This document shows positions 42,814 through 50,596 of a stretch of DNA of 64,000 nucleotides, one piece after another. Below the pieces are notes generated by a model. It worked only from the letters and a program-made list of their open reading frames with translations, did not search any database and had not been told where the DNA came from. Origin of the DNA: Duganella sp. OV510 (GTDB lineage: Bacteria > Pseudomonadota > Gammaproteobacteria > Burkholderiales > Burkholderiaceae_D); NCBI RefSeq assembly GCF_900100205.1, contig NZ_FNEQ01000009.1, forward strand, positions 1-64,000, given 5' to 3'. Numbering within the stretch: the stretch's first letter is position 1; each line of letters begins with the position of its first letter. The position numbers and the translations under genes are program-made.

Positions 42814-43056
42814 TCAGGACGCCATCAGTTCGCGCAGTTCGCGAATGCTGAGATCGCTGATCTCGTGCATGCGGATCAGGATGGTGGCGCCGATCGGCAG
42901 CGTGTTGTGGCGGATCTTGGAGATGACCGGTGGCGCCACTTCCAGCGCGCGCGACAGGGCTGCATCGTTTTTCAGTTGCAGTTTCTCGATGATGGCATCC
43001 AGCACACGATTCGGGTTGTAAGTGGGCGATGCAGTGATTTCTTTCAGAGCGGACAT
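42814..43056 (-). CDS. Small XRE/Cro-like DNA-binding protein (80 aa)
   Basis: An 80-residue protein consisting mostly of a Cro/C1-type helix-turn-helix (LQLKNDAALSRALEVAPPVI, then SKIRHNTLPIGATILIRMHE). It has no effector domain. Homologues occur as lone small regulators in Oxalobacteraceae and Burkholderiales, but no target is known. The ATG at 43056 (MSALKEITASP) is the best start; an in-frame codon at 43098 would add 14 residues. A GTTAGA/TCTAAC dyad at 43178-43200 lies upstream. Confidence 0.75.
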   Translation of the reverse strand: MSALKEITASPTYNPNRVLDAIIEKLQLKNDAALSRALEVAPPVISKIRHNTLPIGATILIRMHEISDLSIRELRELMAS

Positions 43057-43260
43057 AATGTTTAAGTGGTTTCGTTGTCGCACATACAATATTTGCAAAA
43101 ATACGACACATGGGTAAGAGAATTTTTGGCGCGATTACCTTAAAAGCACTACGAAACACGAAGATTTTTCGCGCTCCGTTAGATTTAGTGAGATTCTAAC
43201 CCTAAATTGTGTGGTAGAGGCGATCTTTGTTGTAAAAAAAAGTATCAAAGTATGTAAAGA

Positions 43261-43512
43261 TCAGCTGGAACGGCCTGCGCCGGCGGCAAGGAAACACCAT
43301 TCAACCGCCATTAACGCGGCCAGTTGGGCGATCGTACCTGGGAGAAATAACGTGGATGTGGGGAAATATTCAGCCTGGCTGGCACTGCAATGCCAGCCCA
43401 GCTGGCGGCGGATTTCTTCAGGGACCGGCGGCGGGCGACGGCAGAATTCGCGCTGCCGCTGCTGCATATAGGCGCGGACTTGCTCCTTGGTCGGCTGCAA
43501 ACTGGCTGGCAT
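43261..43512 (-). CDS. Small hypothetical protein under a predicted FNR/Anr box (83 aa)
   Basis: An 83-residue protein of unknown function. The charged N-terminal half reads QPTKEQVRAYMQQRQREF and PPPVPEEIRRQLGWH; the C-terminal half contains one hydrophobic stretch (TIAQLAALMAVEWCFLAAG). ATG 43512 has AAGGAG five bases upstream. A perfect TTGAT-N4-ATCAA box lies at 43565-43578, so expression is predicted to rise at low oxygen. Confidence 0.6.
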   Translation of the reverse strand: MPASLQPTKEQVRAYMQQRQREFCRRPPPVPEEIRRQLGWHCSASQAEYFPTSTLFLPGTIAQLAALMAVEWCFLAAGAGRSS

Positions 43513-43564
43513 GCGCGCTCCTTCGCGAAGATGGCTAACAATATCGTAACATGTGATGGCTTGT

Positions 43565-43578
43565 TTGATATGCATCAA
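43565..43578 (-). promoter_or_regulatory. FNR/Anr-type box upstream of the 83-aa gene
   Basis: TTGATATGCATCAA matches the TTGAT-N4-ATCAA consensus exactly. On the minus strand TATTGT (43543-43538) lies close to where the -10 of a class II promoter would be (one base off ideal). Confidence 0.65.
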
Positions 43579-43649
43579 ACTCACCATCTTGTGATTTTGT
43601 CATATAAGGCCGACAGGTAACTTGCATTGAGTCAAATTACCTTGCCTCT

Positions 43650-44549
43650 TTACATAACTTTACACACCGGCTTGCTGGCAAGCGTTGCCGCCACCGTCGG
43701 GTAGCGCAGACGCACGCCCAGTTCGCGCTTGATGCGGCCGTTGTGCAGGCGCCGCGATTCCGACATGAAGGACAGCAGCGCTGGCGTCACCACCTGTTGC
43801 AATTCCGCACGCGGCAGGCGCGGCGGACGCGGCAGCTGGAAAGCATCGGCAACCGCATCGAAATATTGCGCCATCTTCATATCGCTGTCATCCACGGCGT
43901 GGTAGACACGGTTAGGCAGCGCACGATACAGCGCCTGGGCGATGATGGCGGCCAGGTCGTCGGCATGGATGTGGTTGGTGTACACATCATCAGCCTCGAT
44001 CAGCGCCGGCGTGCCCTGCTGCAGGCGCTTCAGCGGCAGCCGGTCGGCGGCGTAGATGCCCGGCACCCGCAGGATGGCCAGCGCGGCGCCCGCACGCCGC
44101 GCCCAGCGCCGCAGCGTGCGCTCGGCGTCGACCCGGCGCAATGCGCGCGGATTGCGCGGCGCCACCGTGCGGCTCTCATCGAATAGCGCCCCGCCGCAAT
44201 CGCCGTAGACGCCGGTGGTGCTGACATAAACCAAGCGCCCTTGCTCGGGTAAAATGGCGGTCAAATTGCGTGTGCGGCTGTCCAGCATGCCCTCGGCGGG
44301 CGGCGGCGCCAGGTGGACCACCCACGGCGCCAGCCCGGCCAGTCGGCGCAGGCTGGCCGGCTGGTCCAGGTTGGCGACCAGCGGCACGGCGCCGGCGGCA
44401 CGCAATTCGGCACAGCGCTCCTGCTGGCTGGTGGTGGCAAACACGCGGAAATGCGGCGTCAGCAGCGGCAACAGCCGCATGCCGACATCGCCGCAGCCCA
44501 CGATCAGCAGACGCGGCCGCTTGAATTTATGGATATGTAGGTTTTTCAT
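43650..44549 (-). CDS. NAD(P)-dependent SDR-type epimerase/oxidoreductase
   Basis: A 299-residue extended SDR. The Rossmann motif is IVGCGDVG (residues 16-23), and the catalytic region is VYVSTTGVYGDCGG with the Tyr of the YxxxK position. The VDAERTLRRWARRAG segment replaces the usual YxxxK helix, so activity is not certain. Such proteins are often annotated as NAD-dependent epimerase or YeeZ-like. The start codon lies only 12 bp from that of the divergent reductase gene. Confidence 0.78.
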   Translation of the reverse strand: MKNLHIHKFKRPRLLIVGCGDVGMRLLPLLTPHFRVFATTSQQERCAELRAAGAVPLVANLDQPASLRRLAGLAPWVVHLAPPPAEGMLDSRTRNLTAILPEQGRLVYVSTTGVYGDCGGALFDESRTVAPRNPRALRRVDAERTLRRWARRAGAALAILRVPGIYAADRLPLKRLQQGTPALIEADDVYTNHIHADDLAAIIAQALYRALPNRVYHAVDDSDMKMAQYFDAVADAFQLPRPPRLPRAELQQVVTPALLSFMSESRRLHNGRIKRELGVRLRYPTVAATLASKPVCKVM

Positions 44550-44561
44550 CTGAAAGATTGT

Positions 44562-45587
44562 ATGACGTTTCAAATAACTGTACAGCCCAGCGGCCACCAA
44601 TTCGCCTGCGAGGACGACGAAACCATTCTGGCGGCCGCGATGCGTGCCGGCATCGGCCTGCCATATGGCTGCAAGAACGGCGCCTGCAGCTCGTGCAAGG
44701 GCAAGGTACTGGAAGGCGAAGTGAAGCACAAGCCACACCAGGAACGCGCGCTGCCGGCCGATGAGGCCGCACGTGGCGTGTCGCTGTTCTGCTGCGCCGT
44801 GCCGCAGGGCGACCTGGTGATCGAGGCGCGCGAAGTGGCTGGCAGCGACGACTATCCGATCCGCAAGATGCCGTCGCGCGTGGCCACCATGGAAAAGCTG
44901 GCCTCGGACGTGATCGTCATGACGCTGCAACTGCCAGCCAATGAAACGCTGAAGTTCCGCGCCGGCCAGTACATCGAATTCATGCTGAAGGACGGCAAGC
45001 GCCGCAGCTACTCGCTGGCCTCGCCGCCGGACCAGGACCAGCCGCTGACGCTGCACATCCGTCACATGCCGGGCGGCCTGTTCACCGATCAGGTTTTCAG
45101 CACCATGAAGGAACGCGACATCCTGCGCTTTGAAGGCCCGATGGGCACCTTCTTCGTGCGCGAAGACACTGACAAGCCGATGGTGCTGCTGGCTTCCGGC
45201 ACCGGCTTCGCGCCGATCAAGGCCATCGTCGACCACCTGCGCGCGCAGGGCTCGTCGCGCCAGATGACCTTGTACTGGGGCGGCCGCCGCCCGCAGGACA
45301 TCTATATGGACGCGCTGTGCCGCGCGTGGGAAAAGCAGATGCCCAACTTCAAGTACGTGCCGGTGCTGTCCAACCTGCAGCCGGAAGACCACTGGGCCGG
45401 CCGCACCGGCTATGTACACCAGACGGTGATGGCTGACCTGCCGGACCTGTCCGGCCACCAGGTGTATGCCTGCGGCGCGCCGATCATGGTGGAATCCGCC
45501 AAGGCCGACTTTGTCGGCCAGTGCGGGCTGCCGGAGGAAGAGTTCTACGCCGACGCCTTCACCACCGAAGCCGACCTCAACAAATAA
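44562..45587 (+). CDS. Ferredoxin-type reductase (2Fe-2S + FNR module; CDP-6-deoxy-glucoseen reductase-like)
   Basis: A 341-residue electron-transfer reductase. The N-terminal plant-type 2Fe-2S domain has Cys37, Cys42, Cys45 (YGCKNGACSSCKG) and a fourth Cys at 77/78. An FAD-binding domain (RSYSLASPPD) and an NAD(P) domain (VLLASGTGFAPIKAIV) follow. This is the AscD/RfbI/toluene-monooxygenase-reductase architecture. In beta-proteobacteria it is usually annotated as CDP-6-deoxy-delta-3,4-glucoseen reductase even without sugar genes, as here, so the partner oxygenase or dehydratase is unknown. Confidence 0.88.
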   Translation: MTFQITVQPSGHQFACEDDETILAAAMRAGIGLPYGCKNGACSSCKGKVLEGEVKHKPHQERALPADEAARGVSLFCCAVPQGDLVIEAREVAGSDDYPIRKMPSRVATMEKLASDVIVMTLQLPANETLKFRAGQYIEFMLKDGKRRSYSLASPPDQDQPLTLHIRHMPGGLFTDQVFSTMKERDILRFEGPMGTFFVREDTDKPMVLLASGTGFAPIKAIVDHLRAQGSSRQMTLYWGGRRPQDIYMDALCRAWEKQMPNFKYVPVLSNLQPEDHWAGRTGYVHQTVMADLPDLSGHQVYACGAPIMVESAKADFVGQCGLPEEEFYADAFTTEADLNK

Positions 45588-45610
45588 ACCGCATCCACCC
45601 GACCAGGGCC

Positions 45611-45646
45611 TTCGGGATGCAGAGTCCCAGGGCTCTGCATCCCGAA
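45611..45646 (+). promoter_or_regulatory. Strong hairpin just before the MFS start codon
   Basis: TTCGGGATGCAGAG (45611-45624) and CTCTGCATCCCGAA (45633-45646) form a perfect 14-bp stem with an 8-base loop. The MFS ATG is 7 bp beyond. It lacks a T-run, so it may control translation or mRNA stability rather than terminate. Confidence 0.6.
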
Positions 45647-45653
45647 AGCCGCA

Positions 45654-46892
45654 ATGTCAGACAGTCACTCACGCAACGGTTTCAGCGTCCTGCGCCACCG
45701 CAACTTCGCGCTCTACCTCTCCGCCCGCACCATGGCCACGCTGGCCGTGCAAATGCAAAACGTCGCCATCGGCTGGCAAGTCTATTCGATGACGCACAAT
45801 CTGTTCGACCTGGGCCTGATCGGCCTGGCGCAGTTCCTGCCGTTCCTCGCGCTGATCCTGATCGCCGGCCACGCCGCCGACCGCTACGACCGCCGCAACC
45901 TGGTTGCGCTGGCGCTGTTCGCGCAGATGCTGTGCGGCCTGATGCTGCTGCTGTTTGCCTACACCGGCCTGCCGGCCGTGTGGCCGATCTTCGCCGTGCT
46001 GGTGGTGTACGGCAGCGCGCGCGCCTTCATGGGACCGGCGACGCAAGCCATCCTGGTCAACCTGGTGCCGCAGCAGGACTTCAGCAAGGCGGTGGCGCTG
46101 AGTTCCTCGTCGTTCCACGTGGCGGTGATCGTCGGCCCGTCGCTGGGCGGCCTGTTCTACCTGGCCGGGCCGAAAACGGTGTATATGATTTCCTCGGTGC
46201 TGCTGGTGCTGGCGGTTGCCATGATGTGCATGGTGAAGTCGGTCAAGCAGGCCAGCGCCAGCGGTCCGGCGTCGTGGCACACGGTGCTGGAAGGCCTGCG
46301 CTTCGTGTGGAATAAAAAAGTGGTGCTGGGCGCCATCTCGCTCGACCTGTTTGCCGTGCTGTTCGGCGGCGCCACCGCGCTGCTGCCGGCGCTGGCGCAC
46401 GACGTGCTGCACATCGGTCCGAGCGGCCTGGGCGCGCTGCGCACCATGCCGGGCGTGGGTGCGGCGCTGTGCTCGATCGTGCTGGCCTTCTTCCCGATCA
46501 CCCGCCGCGTCGGCCTGTGGATGCTGGGCGGCGTGGCGCTGTTCGGCGTCGGCACCATCGTGCTCGGTTCGACCACCAGCTTTATCGTGGCGCTGGTGGT
46601 GCTGTTCCTGATGGGCGCCGGCGACATGATCAGCGTCTACGTGCGCCACCTGCTGGTGCAGTATGAAACGCCGGACGAAATCCGCGGCCGCGTCAGCGCC
46701 GTCAACTCGGTGTTCATCGGCGCTTCGAACGAGCTGGGCGAATTTGAGTCCGGCATCACCGCCGGCTGGCTGGGCCTGACGCGCGCCATCCTGTTTGGCG
46801 GTGCCGCCACGCTGGCCGTGGTCGGTGCGTGGACCGTGCTGTTCCCGGTACTATCGCGCATGGACCGTTTCCCTCACGACGATAAAAAATGA
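45654..46892 (+). CDS. MFS transporter (EntS/YbdA-like)
   Basis: A 412-residue major facilitator with 12 helices, beginning FSVLRHRNFALYLSARTMAT and carrying the A-motif GHAADRYDRRNLVALAL. The family includes the enterobactin exporter EntS, but no siderophore genes lie nearby, so substrate is unknown. The start follows a large hairpin and no good ribosome site is visible. Its last codon overlaps the next gene (ATGA). Confidence 0.87.
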   Translation: MSDSHSRNGFSVLRHRNFALYLSARTMATLAVQMQNVAIGWQVYSMTHNLFDLGLIGLAQFLPFLALILIAGHAADRYDRRNLVALALFAQMLCGLMLLLFAYTGLPAVWPIFAVLVVYGSARAFMGPATQAILVNLVPQQDFSKAVALSSSSFHVAVIVGPSLGGLFYLAGPKTVYMISSVLLVLAVAMMCMVKSVKQASASGPASWHTVLEGLRFVWNKKVVLGAISLDLFAVLFGGATALLPALAHDVLHIGPSGLGALRTMPGVGAALCSIVLAFFPITRRVGLWMLGGVALFGVGTIVLGSTTSFIVALVVLFLMGAGDMISVYVRHLLVQYETPDEIRGRVSAVNSVFIGASNELGEFESGITAGWLGLTRAILFGGAATLAVVGAWTVLFPVLSRMDRFPHDDKK

Positions 46893-47548
46893 GCCTCCGC
46901 CTGCCGCTGCCCGCGATCATCCACAGCCGCCCTCATCTGAGCCTGGCCATCGTGCTGGCGGCGGCAGCCTATCCCTTGGTGCCCGGCGACTGGCCGTGGA
47001 CCGCGCGCCTGCTGGCCTGCTGGGACGTGCTGGCCTGGACCTACCTGCTGATGATGGGCTGGATGATGACCCAGGCCGACCATCACGACATCAAGCGCGC
47101 CGCCTGCCGCCAGGATGAGAAAGGCCCGGTAATCCTGGCCGTGCTGTCGCTGGCGGTGCTGGTCAGCCTGGCCGCCATCGTCTCGCAGCTGACGGCCGCC
47201 AAGGCGCCGGACAGCCTGGTGCAGCGCTACGCGCTGAGCGTGCTGACGCTGATCGGTTCGTGGTTCATGGTCGGCGTCATGTTCTGCTCACACTACGCCC
47301 ACCTGTACTACATGGAAGACAGCGACAACAAGCCGCTGGGCTTCCCGGACAGCGATGTGCAGCCAAACTACTGGGACTTCCTGTACTTCTCCTTCACCAT
47401 CTGCGTCGCGGTGCAGACCTCCGACGTCAGCGTGCGCAACCGCCGCCTGCGCCAGGTGGTACTGGGCCAGTCGGTGCTGTGCTTCTTCTACAACCTGGCC
47501 ATCCTCGGCCTGTCGATCAACATCGCCGCCTCACTGATTAACGGCTAA
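46889..47548 (+). CDS. DUF1345 inner-membrane protein
   Basis: A 219-residue membrane protein with about five helices. The signature WDFLYFSFTICVAVQTSDVS near the C-terminus marks DUF1345, a family of unknown function with an ion-channel-like pore region. It overlaps the upstream MFS gene by 4 bp, implying co-expression. Nothing else suggests a substrate. Confidence 0.85.
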   Translation: MSLRLPLPAIIHSRPHLSLAIVLAAAAYPLVPGDWPWTARLLACWDVLAWTYLLMMGWMMTQADHHDIKRAACRQDEKGPVILAVLSLAVLVSLAAIVSQLTAAKAPDSLVQRYALSVLTLIGSWFMVGVMFCSHYAHLYYMEDSDNKPLGFPDSDVQPNYWDFLYFSFTICVAVQTSDVSVRNRRLRQVVLGQSVLCFFYNLAILGLSINIAASLING

Positions 47549-47618
47549 AACTCCTGCATATCAAGTTTCCTCGCATCAGTGGGACAATTAACACCCGCTT
47601 AAGCTTGCAAGGAGTAAG

Positions 47619-47666
47619 ATGGTTACGCGTCACAACAACAGGAGCAAGCTATGCAAATCCAAGTGA
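47619..47666 (+). CDS. Possible 15-codon leader ORF overlapping the HPF start
   Basis: GGAG lies four bases before ATG 47619. The ORF codes MVTRHNNRSKLCKSK and ends 14 bp inside the HPF gene. It could couple translation or simply be chance. No conservation data. Confidence 0.3.
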   Translation: MVTRHNNRSKLCKSK

Positions 47667-48025
47667 ATACCGACAAAACCATCACTAATCACGCTGGCCT
47701 TGACGACCACGTTCAATCAGTCGTGAGCAATGCCCTCCAACGCTTCGGCGAACAAATCACCCGCGTCGAAGTCCATTTGAGCGATAACCTGGGCCAGAAA
47801 TCGGCCGATGGCGATAATCGCTGCCTGATGGAAGCACGTCTTACCGGCCTGCAACCGATTGCGGTCAGCGACCATGCAGCCACGCTGCACCAGGCGATCA
47901 GCGGCGCCACCGACAAGCTGAAACGCGCGGTCGACAGCGCTGTTGGCAAGCTGCATGACAGCAAGCGCCACGCAGAAGGCGTCGCCTCTGCTTCAGCCGC
48001 CGTGGTGGCCGACACCGAAGAGTAA
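47651..48025 (+). CDS. HPF/RaiA-family ribosome-associated protein
   Basis: A 124-residue protein of the HPF/RaiA (S30AE) type: MQIQVNTDKTITNHAGLDDH, then ITRVEVHLSDNLGQKSADGD and a basic helix HQAISGATDKLKRAVDSAVG. Such proteins bind the 30S decoding region during stress or stationary phase. It is the short form without a C-terminal dimerisation domain. AGGAGC precedes the ATG. It is not next to rpoN, so it is probably a paralogue of the main HPF. Confidence 0.85.
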   Translation: MQIQVNTDKTITNHAGLDDHVQSVVSNALQRFGEQITRVEVHLSDNLGQKSADGDNRCLMEARLTGLQPIAVSDHAATLHQAISGATDKLKRAVDSAVGKLHDSKRHAEGVASASAAVVADTEE

Positions 48026-48047
48026 GCCCCGCAGCGGGAGCGCGCGG

Positions 48048-48827
48048 CTAGCGCCGCGCCAGCTCCCGCAAGTATGTCAGTCCCTGCAGCGACCGGCTGC
48101 CATACCAGGACATCATTTCTCCATCCACCAGCAGCACCGGCTTGCCGATTTGCCGCTCCAGCACATCCGCATGCGCTTCGGTAAACCGATACGGCTCGCT
48201 CGACAGCAGCACACCGTCGATGCTGTCGATCAGTTCGCGCGACCAGCGGAATGCCGGGTAGCGCTCCGCGCCCAGCGCCGGCGCGCTCCAGCCAATTTCC
48301 GCCAGCATGCGGGCGATATAGGTATCGTTCGAAATCGTCATCCACGGGTCTTGCCACACGCAATACAGCATGGTTTGCGGCGGTCCTTTCGGCGTGGCCT
48401 GCAACAGTGCGTATTCCGCCTCGAACGCCGCGCACCAGTCAGCGGCCTGCTGCTCGCGGCAGAACACGCCGCCCATCAGCTGCGCCAGGCCGACATTATC
48501 GTGCGGCCGCAACGGGTGGGTGACGATGATATGCGGCACGAACCCGGCCAGTGCATCGGCGGTCGGCTTCTCGTTCTCATCGATATTGAGCACCACATGC
48601 GTCGGCGCCAGCTGGCGGATTTTCTCCAGGTTGACATCCTTGGTGCCGCCGACCTTGGGAATGTCCTGCACCACGTCCCACGGGTGGATGCAGAAACCGG
48701 TGCGTCCCACCACCTGCTGCGCCAGACCCAGGTCGCACAGCAACTCGGTAATCGACGGCACCAGCGAGACGATGCGCGCATCCGGATCGGGTTGATGCAC
48801 GCTGCCCAGCGCGTCGGTGTAAGCCAT
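48048..48827 (-). CDS. BtuF-like helical-backbone metal/cobalamin-binding protein without signal peptide
   Basis: A 259-residue protein of the BtuF/FhuD-type (class III) periplasmic binding fold: RIVSLVPSITELLCDLGL at residues 18-35, then GRTGFCIHPWDVV and KVGGTKDVNLEKIRQLAP. Usual members deliver vitamin B12 to BtuCD in the periplasm. This one starts with MAYTDALGSVHQPDPDA and has no signal peptide, and no ABC permease is nearby. It may be cytoplasmic, or binding to something else. The strand is opposite the GGDEF gene. Confidence 0.83.
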   Translation of the reverse strand: MAYTDALGSVHQPDPDARIVSLVPSITELLCDLGLAQQVVGRTGFCIHPWDVVQDIPKVGGTKDVNLEKIRQLAPTHVVLNIDENEKPTADALAGFVPHIIVTHPLRPHDNVGLAQLMGGVFCREQQAADWCAAFEAEYALLQATPKGPPQTMLYCVWQDPWMTISNDTYIARMLAEIGWSAPALGAERYPAFRWSRELIDSIDGVLLSSEPYRFTEAHADVLERQIGKPVLLVDGEMMSWYGSRSLQGLTYLRELARR

Positions 48828-48935
48828 GTTGTATCCAGTTCAGTTGCGATGCCGTTATTGAAACACGCCTCCAGTGTTTTCGGCTATGATAATTCAAGAA
48901 CGATTGATTGCCTTTTGGCATCCTGCGAGACACCC

Positions 48936-49919
48936 TTGAAACAGATCAGTACATTCGGCTCATCGAGCTACCGGATCAGCGATTTACAGCTGCTGCGCAA
49001 CGCCGACGACGATGCCGCCATCGCCAGATTGCTGGCCAATTGCCCCATCATGTCACTGCAAGCCGGCGGCGCTGTCACCGAATCAAGCCGCGCGCGGCTG
49101 TACATCCTGCTGCGCGGCGCACTGTCGGTGGCCACCGATACCCGCACCGGCATGGCCGACGGCACGGTCAGCAAAATCCTGCCGGGCGAAAGCGTCGGCG
49201 AGCAATCGGTGCTGGATGAGGAGGCCAACCTGTCCAGCATAACCGCGCTGGAAGACAGCGAAGTGCTGGTGGTCGAGGCCGACGTGGTGTGGCAGCTGAT
49301 CGACGAGTCCAATGTGCTGGCGCGCAACCTGCTGCGCCTGCTGTCGTTCCGTATCCGCGCCGCCAACGCGCAGCTGCGTCGGCGCCAGAAGCTGGGCGAG
49401 TTCTACCGTCAGCTGTCGATGATTGATGGCCTGACCGGCCTGTACAACCGCGCCTGGCTGAACGACCTGCTGCCGACGATGGTGGCGACCGCGCACGGCT
49501 CGGCCGCGCCGCTGGCGCTGATCATGATCGACCTCGACCACTTCAAGCAATTCAACGATACCCATGGCCACCTGGCCGGCGACGAGGCCTTGCGCTCGGC
49601 CGCGCAAGTGCTGAGCGGCGCGCTGCGACCGACCGACTTTGCGGTGCGCTACGGCGGTGAGGAAATGATGGTGCTGTTGCCGGATACCAGCGACAAGGTG
49701 GCGTTCTCGGTGGCCGAGCGGCTGTGCGAGCGCATGCGCCAGGCCAAGGTGTTTGGCGGCGAGCGCGCAGGCGATATGCGCAAGGAGCTGCCGCATATCA
49801 CGGCGTCGTTTGGCGTGTCGGTGCTGCGGCCGCAGCAAACCGAACATGACCTGATCGAGGCGGCCGACGCCGCGCTGTATCGCGCCAAGGAAGCCGGCCG
49901 CAACCAGGTTGCGGCCTGA
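48936..49919 (+). CDS. Cyclic-nucleotide-binding-like / GGDEF diguanylate cyclase
   Basis: A 327-residue protein with an N-terminal cNMP-binding-like (CAP_ED) domain (LLRGALSVATD, LPGESVGEQSVLDE) and a C-terminal GGDEF domain (LTGLYNRAWLNDLLP; the active-site motif reads GGEEM in RYGGEEMMVLLP). The motif's final Phe is Met; the catalytic acids are intact, so cyclase activity is likely. The start is uncertain: TTG 48936 (MKQISTFGSSSYR) is preferred, and ATG 48849 is in frame. c-di-GMP production in response to a ligand bound by the N-terminal domain is inference. Confidence 0.85.
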   Translation: MKQISTFGSSSYRISDLQLLRNADDDAAIARLLANCPIMSLQAGGAVTESSRARLYILLRGALSVATDTRTGMADGTVSKILPGESVGEQSVLDEEANLSSITALEDSEVLVVEADVVWQLIDESNVLARNLLRLLSFRIRAANAQLRRRQKLGEFYRQLSMIDGLTGLYNRAWLNDLLPTMVATAHGSAAPLALIMIDLDHFKQFNDTHGHLAGDEALRSAAQVLSGALRPTDFAVRYGGEEMMVLLPDTSDKVAFSVAERLCERMRQAKVFGGERAGDMRKELPHITASFGVSVLRPQQTEHDLIEAADAALYRAKEAGRNQVAA

Positions 49920-49934
49920 GACGCCGGTGTGTCC

Positions 49935-50534
49935 TCAGGCGGCAGCTTTGTCCGCCGTCTTGCCGGCCGCTGGCGTGGTGTTCTTGGCGTCATTGATGCG
50001 GGCCTGCTGGGCGGCGACGAAATCATCAAAGCCCTTTTGCACCAGTTCATAGGTTTTATCGACATTGCTGGCGATATCGCCGTTCAGCACGCGCAGGCCG
50101 TCAAGCACGTCGCGCGCCTCCTTGAAGCCTTTCTCGACGCCGCCCTGGATGGTATCCATGAACTTGTTCAGCAGTTCGCCCTCATCTTCGCCAGGGTGTT
50201 GCTGCTTGTAGGCGTCGAAAAATGCGGTCGACAACGATACAATGCGGCCGGCGGTGCCTTCCGGGGTATTATCCTGCGACGTGGCGTTTTGAATGGCGTT
50301 GTCGCCGAAATCGTCCTTGAGTGCCTCGTTGATGCCGGTCAGCGCCGTTTTCAGCACCACCGACATCGGTTCATTCGAAGAACTGATCGATACCGACAAG
50401 GAAGCCTGTACGATAGAGGCATTCAGCTCAGCTTTCGCCTTGGCAGTCACCGACATTTGCTTCTCGTCCCTGGACTGAACCTGCGACGCGGCGCCAGTAC
50501 TATTGCTTGAAGTAAGCGATACAGGAGTAGCCAT
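49935..50534 (-). CDS. DUF5610-like protein
   Basis: A 199-residue protein with a Ser/Thr-rich N-terminus (ATPVSLTSSNSTGAASQVQS) and a helical core (LKTALTGINEALKDDFGDNA; GELLNKFMDTIQGGVEKGFK) like DUF5610. Function unknown. There is no signal peptide. The ATG at 50534 is chosen; a longer frame would begin 20 residues earlier, close to the sbcB start on the other strand. Confidence 0.7.
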   Translation of the reverse strand: MATPVSLTSSNSTGAASQVQSRDEKQMSVTAKAKAELNASIVQASLSVSISSSNEPMSVVLKTALTGINEALKDDFGDNAIQNATSQDNTPEGTAGRIVSLSTAFFDAYKQQHPGEDEGELLNKFMDTIQGGVEKGFKEARDVLDGLRVLNGDIASNVDKTYELVQKGFDDFVAAQQARINDAKNTTPAAGKTADKAAA

Positions 50535-50596
50535 GATGTTGCTCCTCAATGAACACGCTAGAATTATCGGCAGTTTTTTAAATTTCTGTAGCACCT

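Noticed and set aside
42814-43512. XRE gene and the 83-aa gene as a toxin-antitoxin pair
   Set aside because: They are separated by about 200 bp, the 83-aa gene has its own FNR-type promoter, and neither resembles a known toxin.
44562-45587. Reductase as part of a deoxysugar pathway
   Set aside because: No sugar nucleotide or LPS genes lie nearby; the common CDP-glucoseen reductase label appears to be a naming habit for this architecture.
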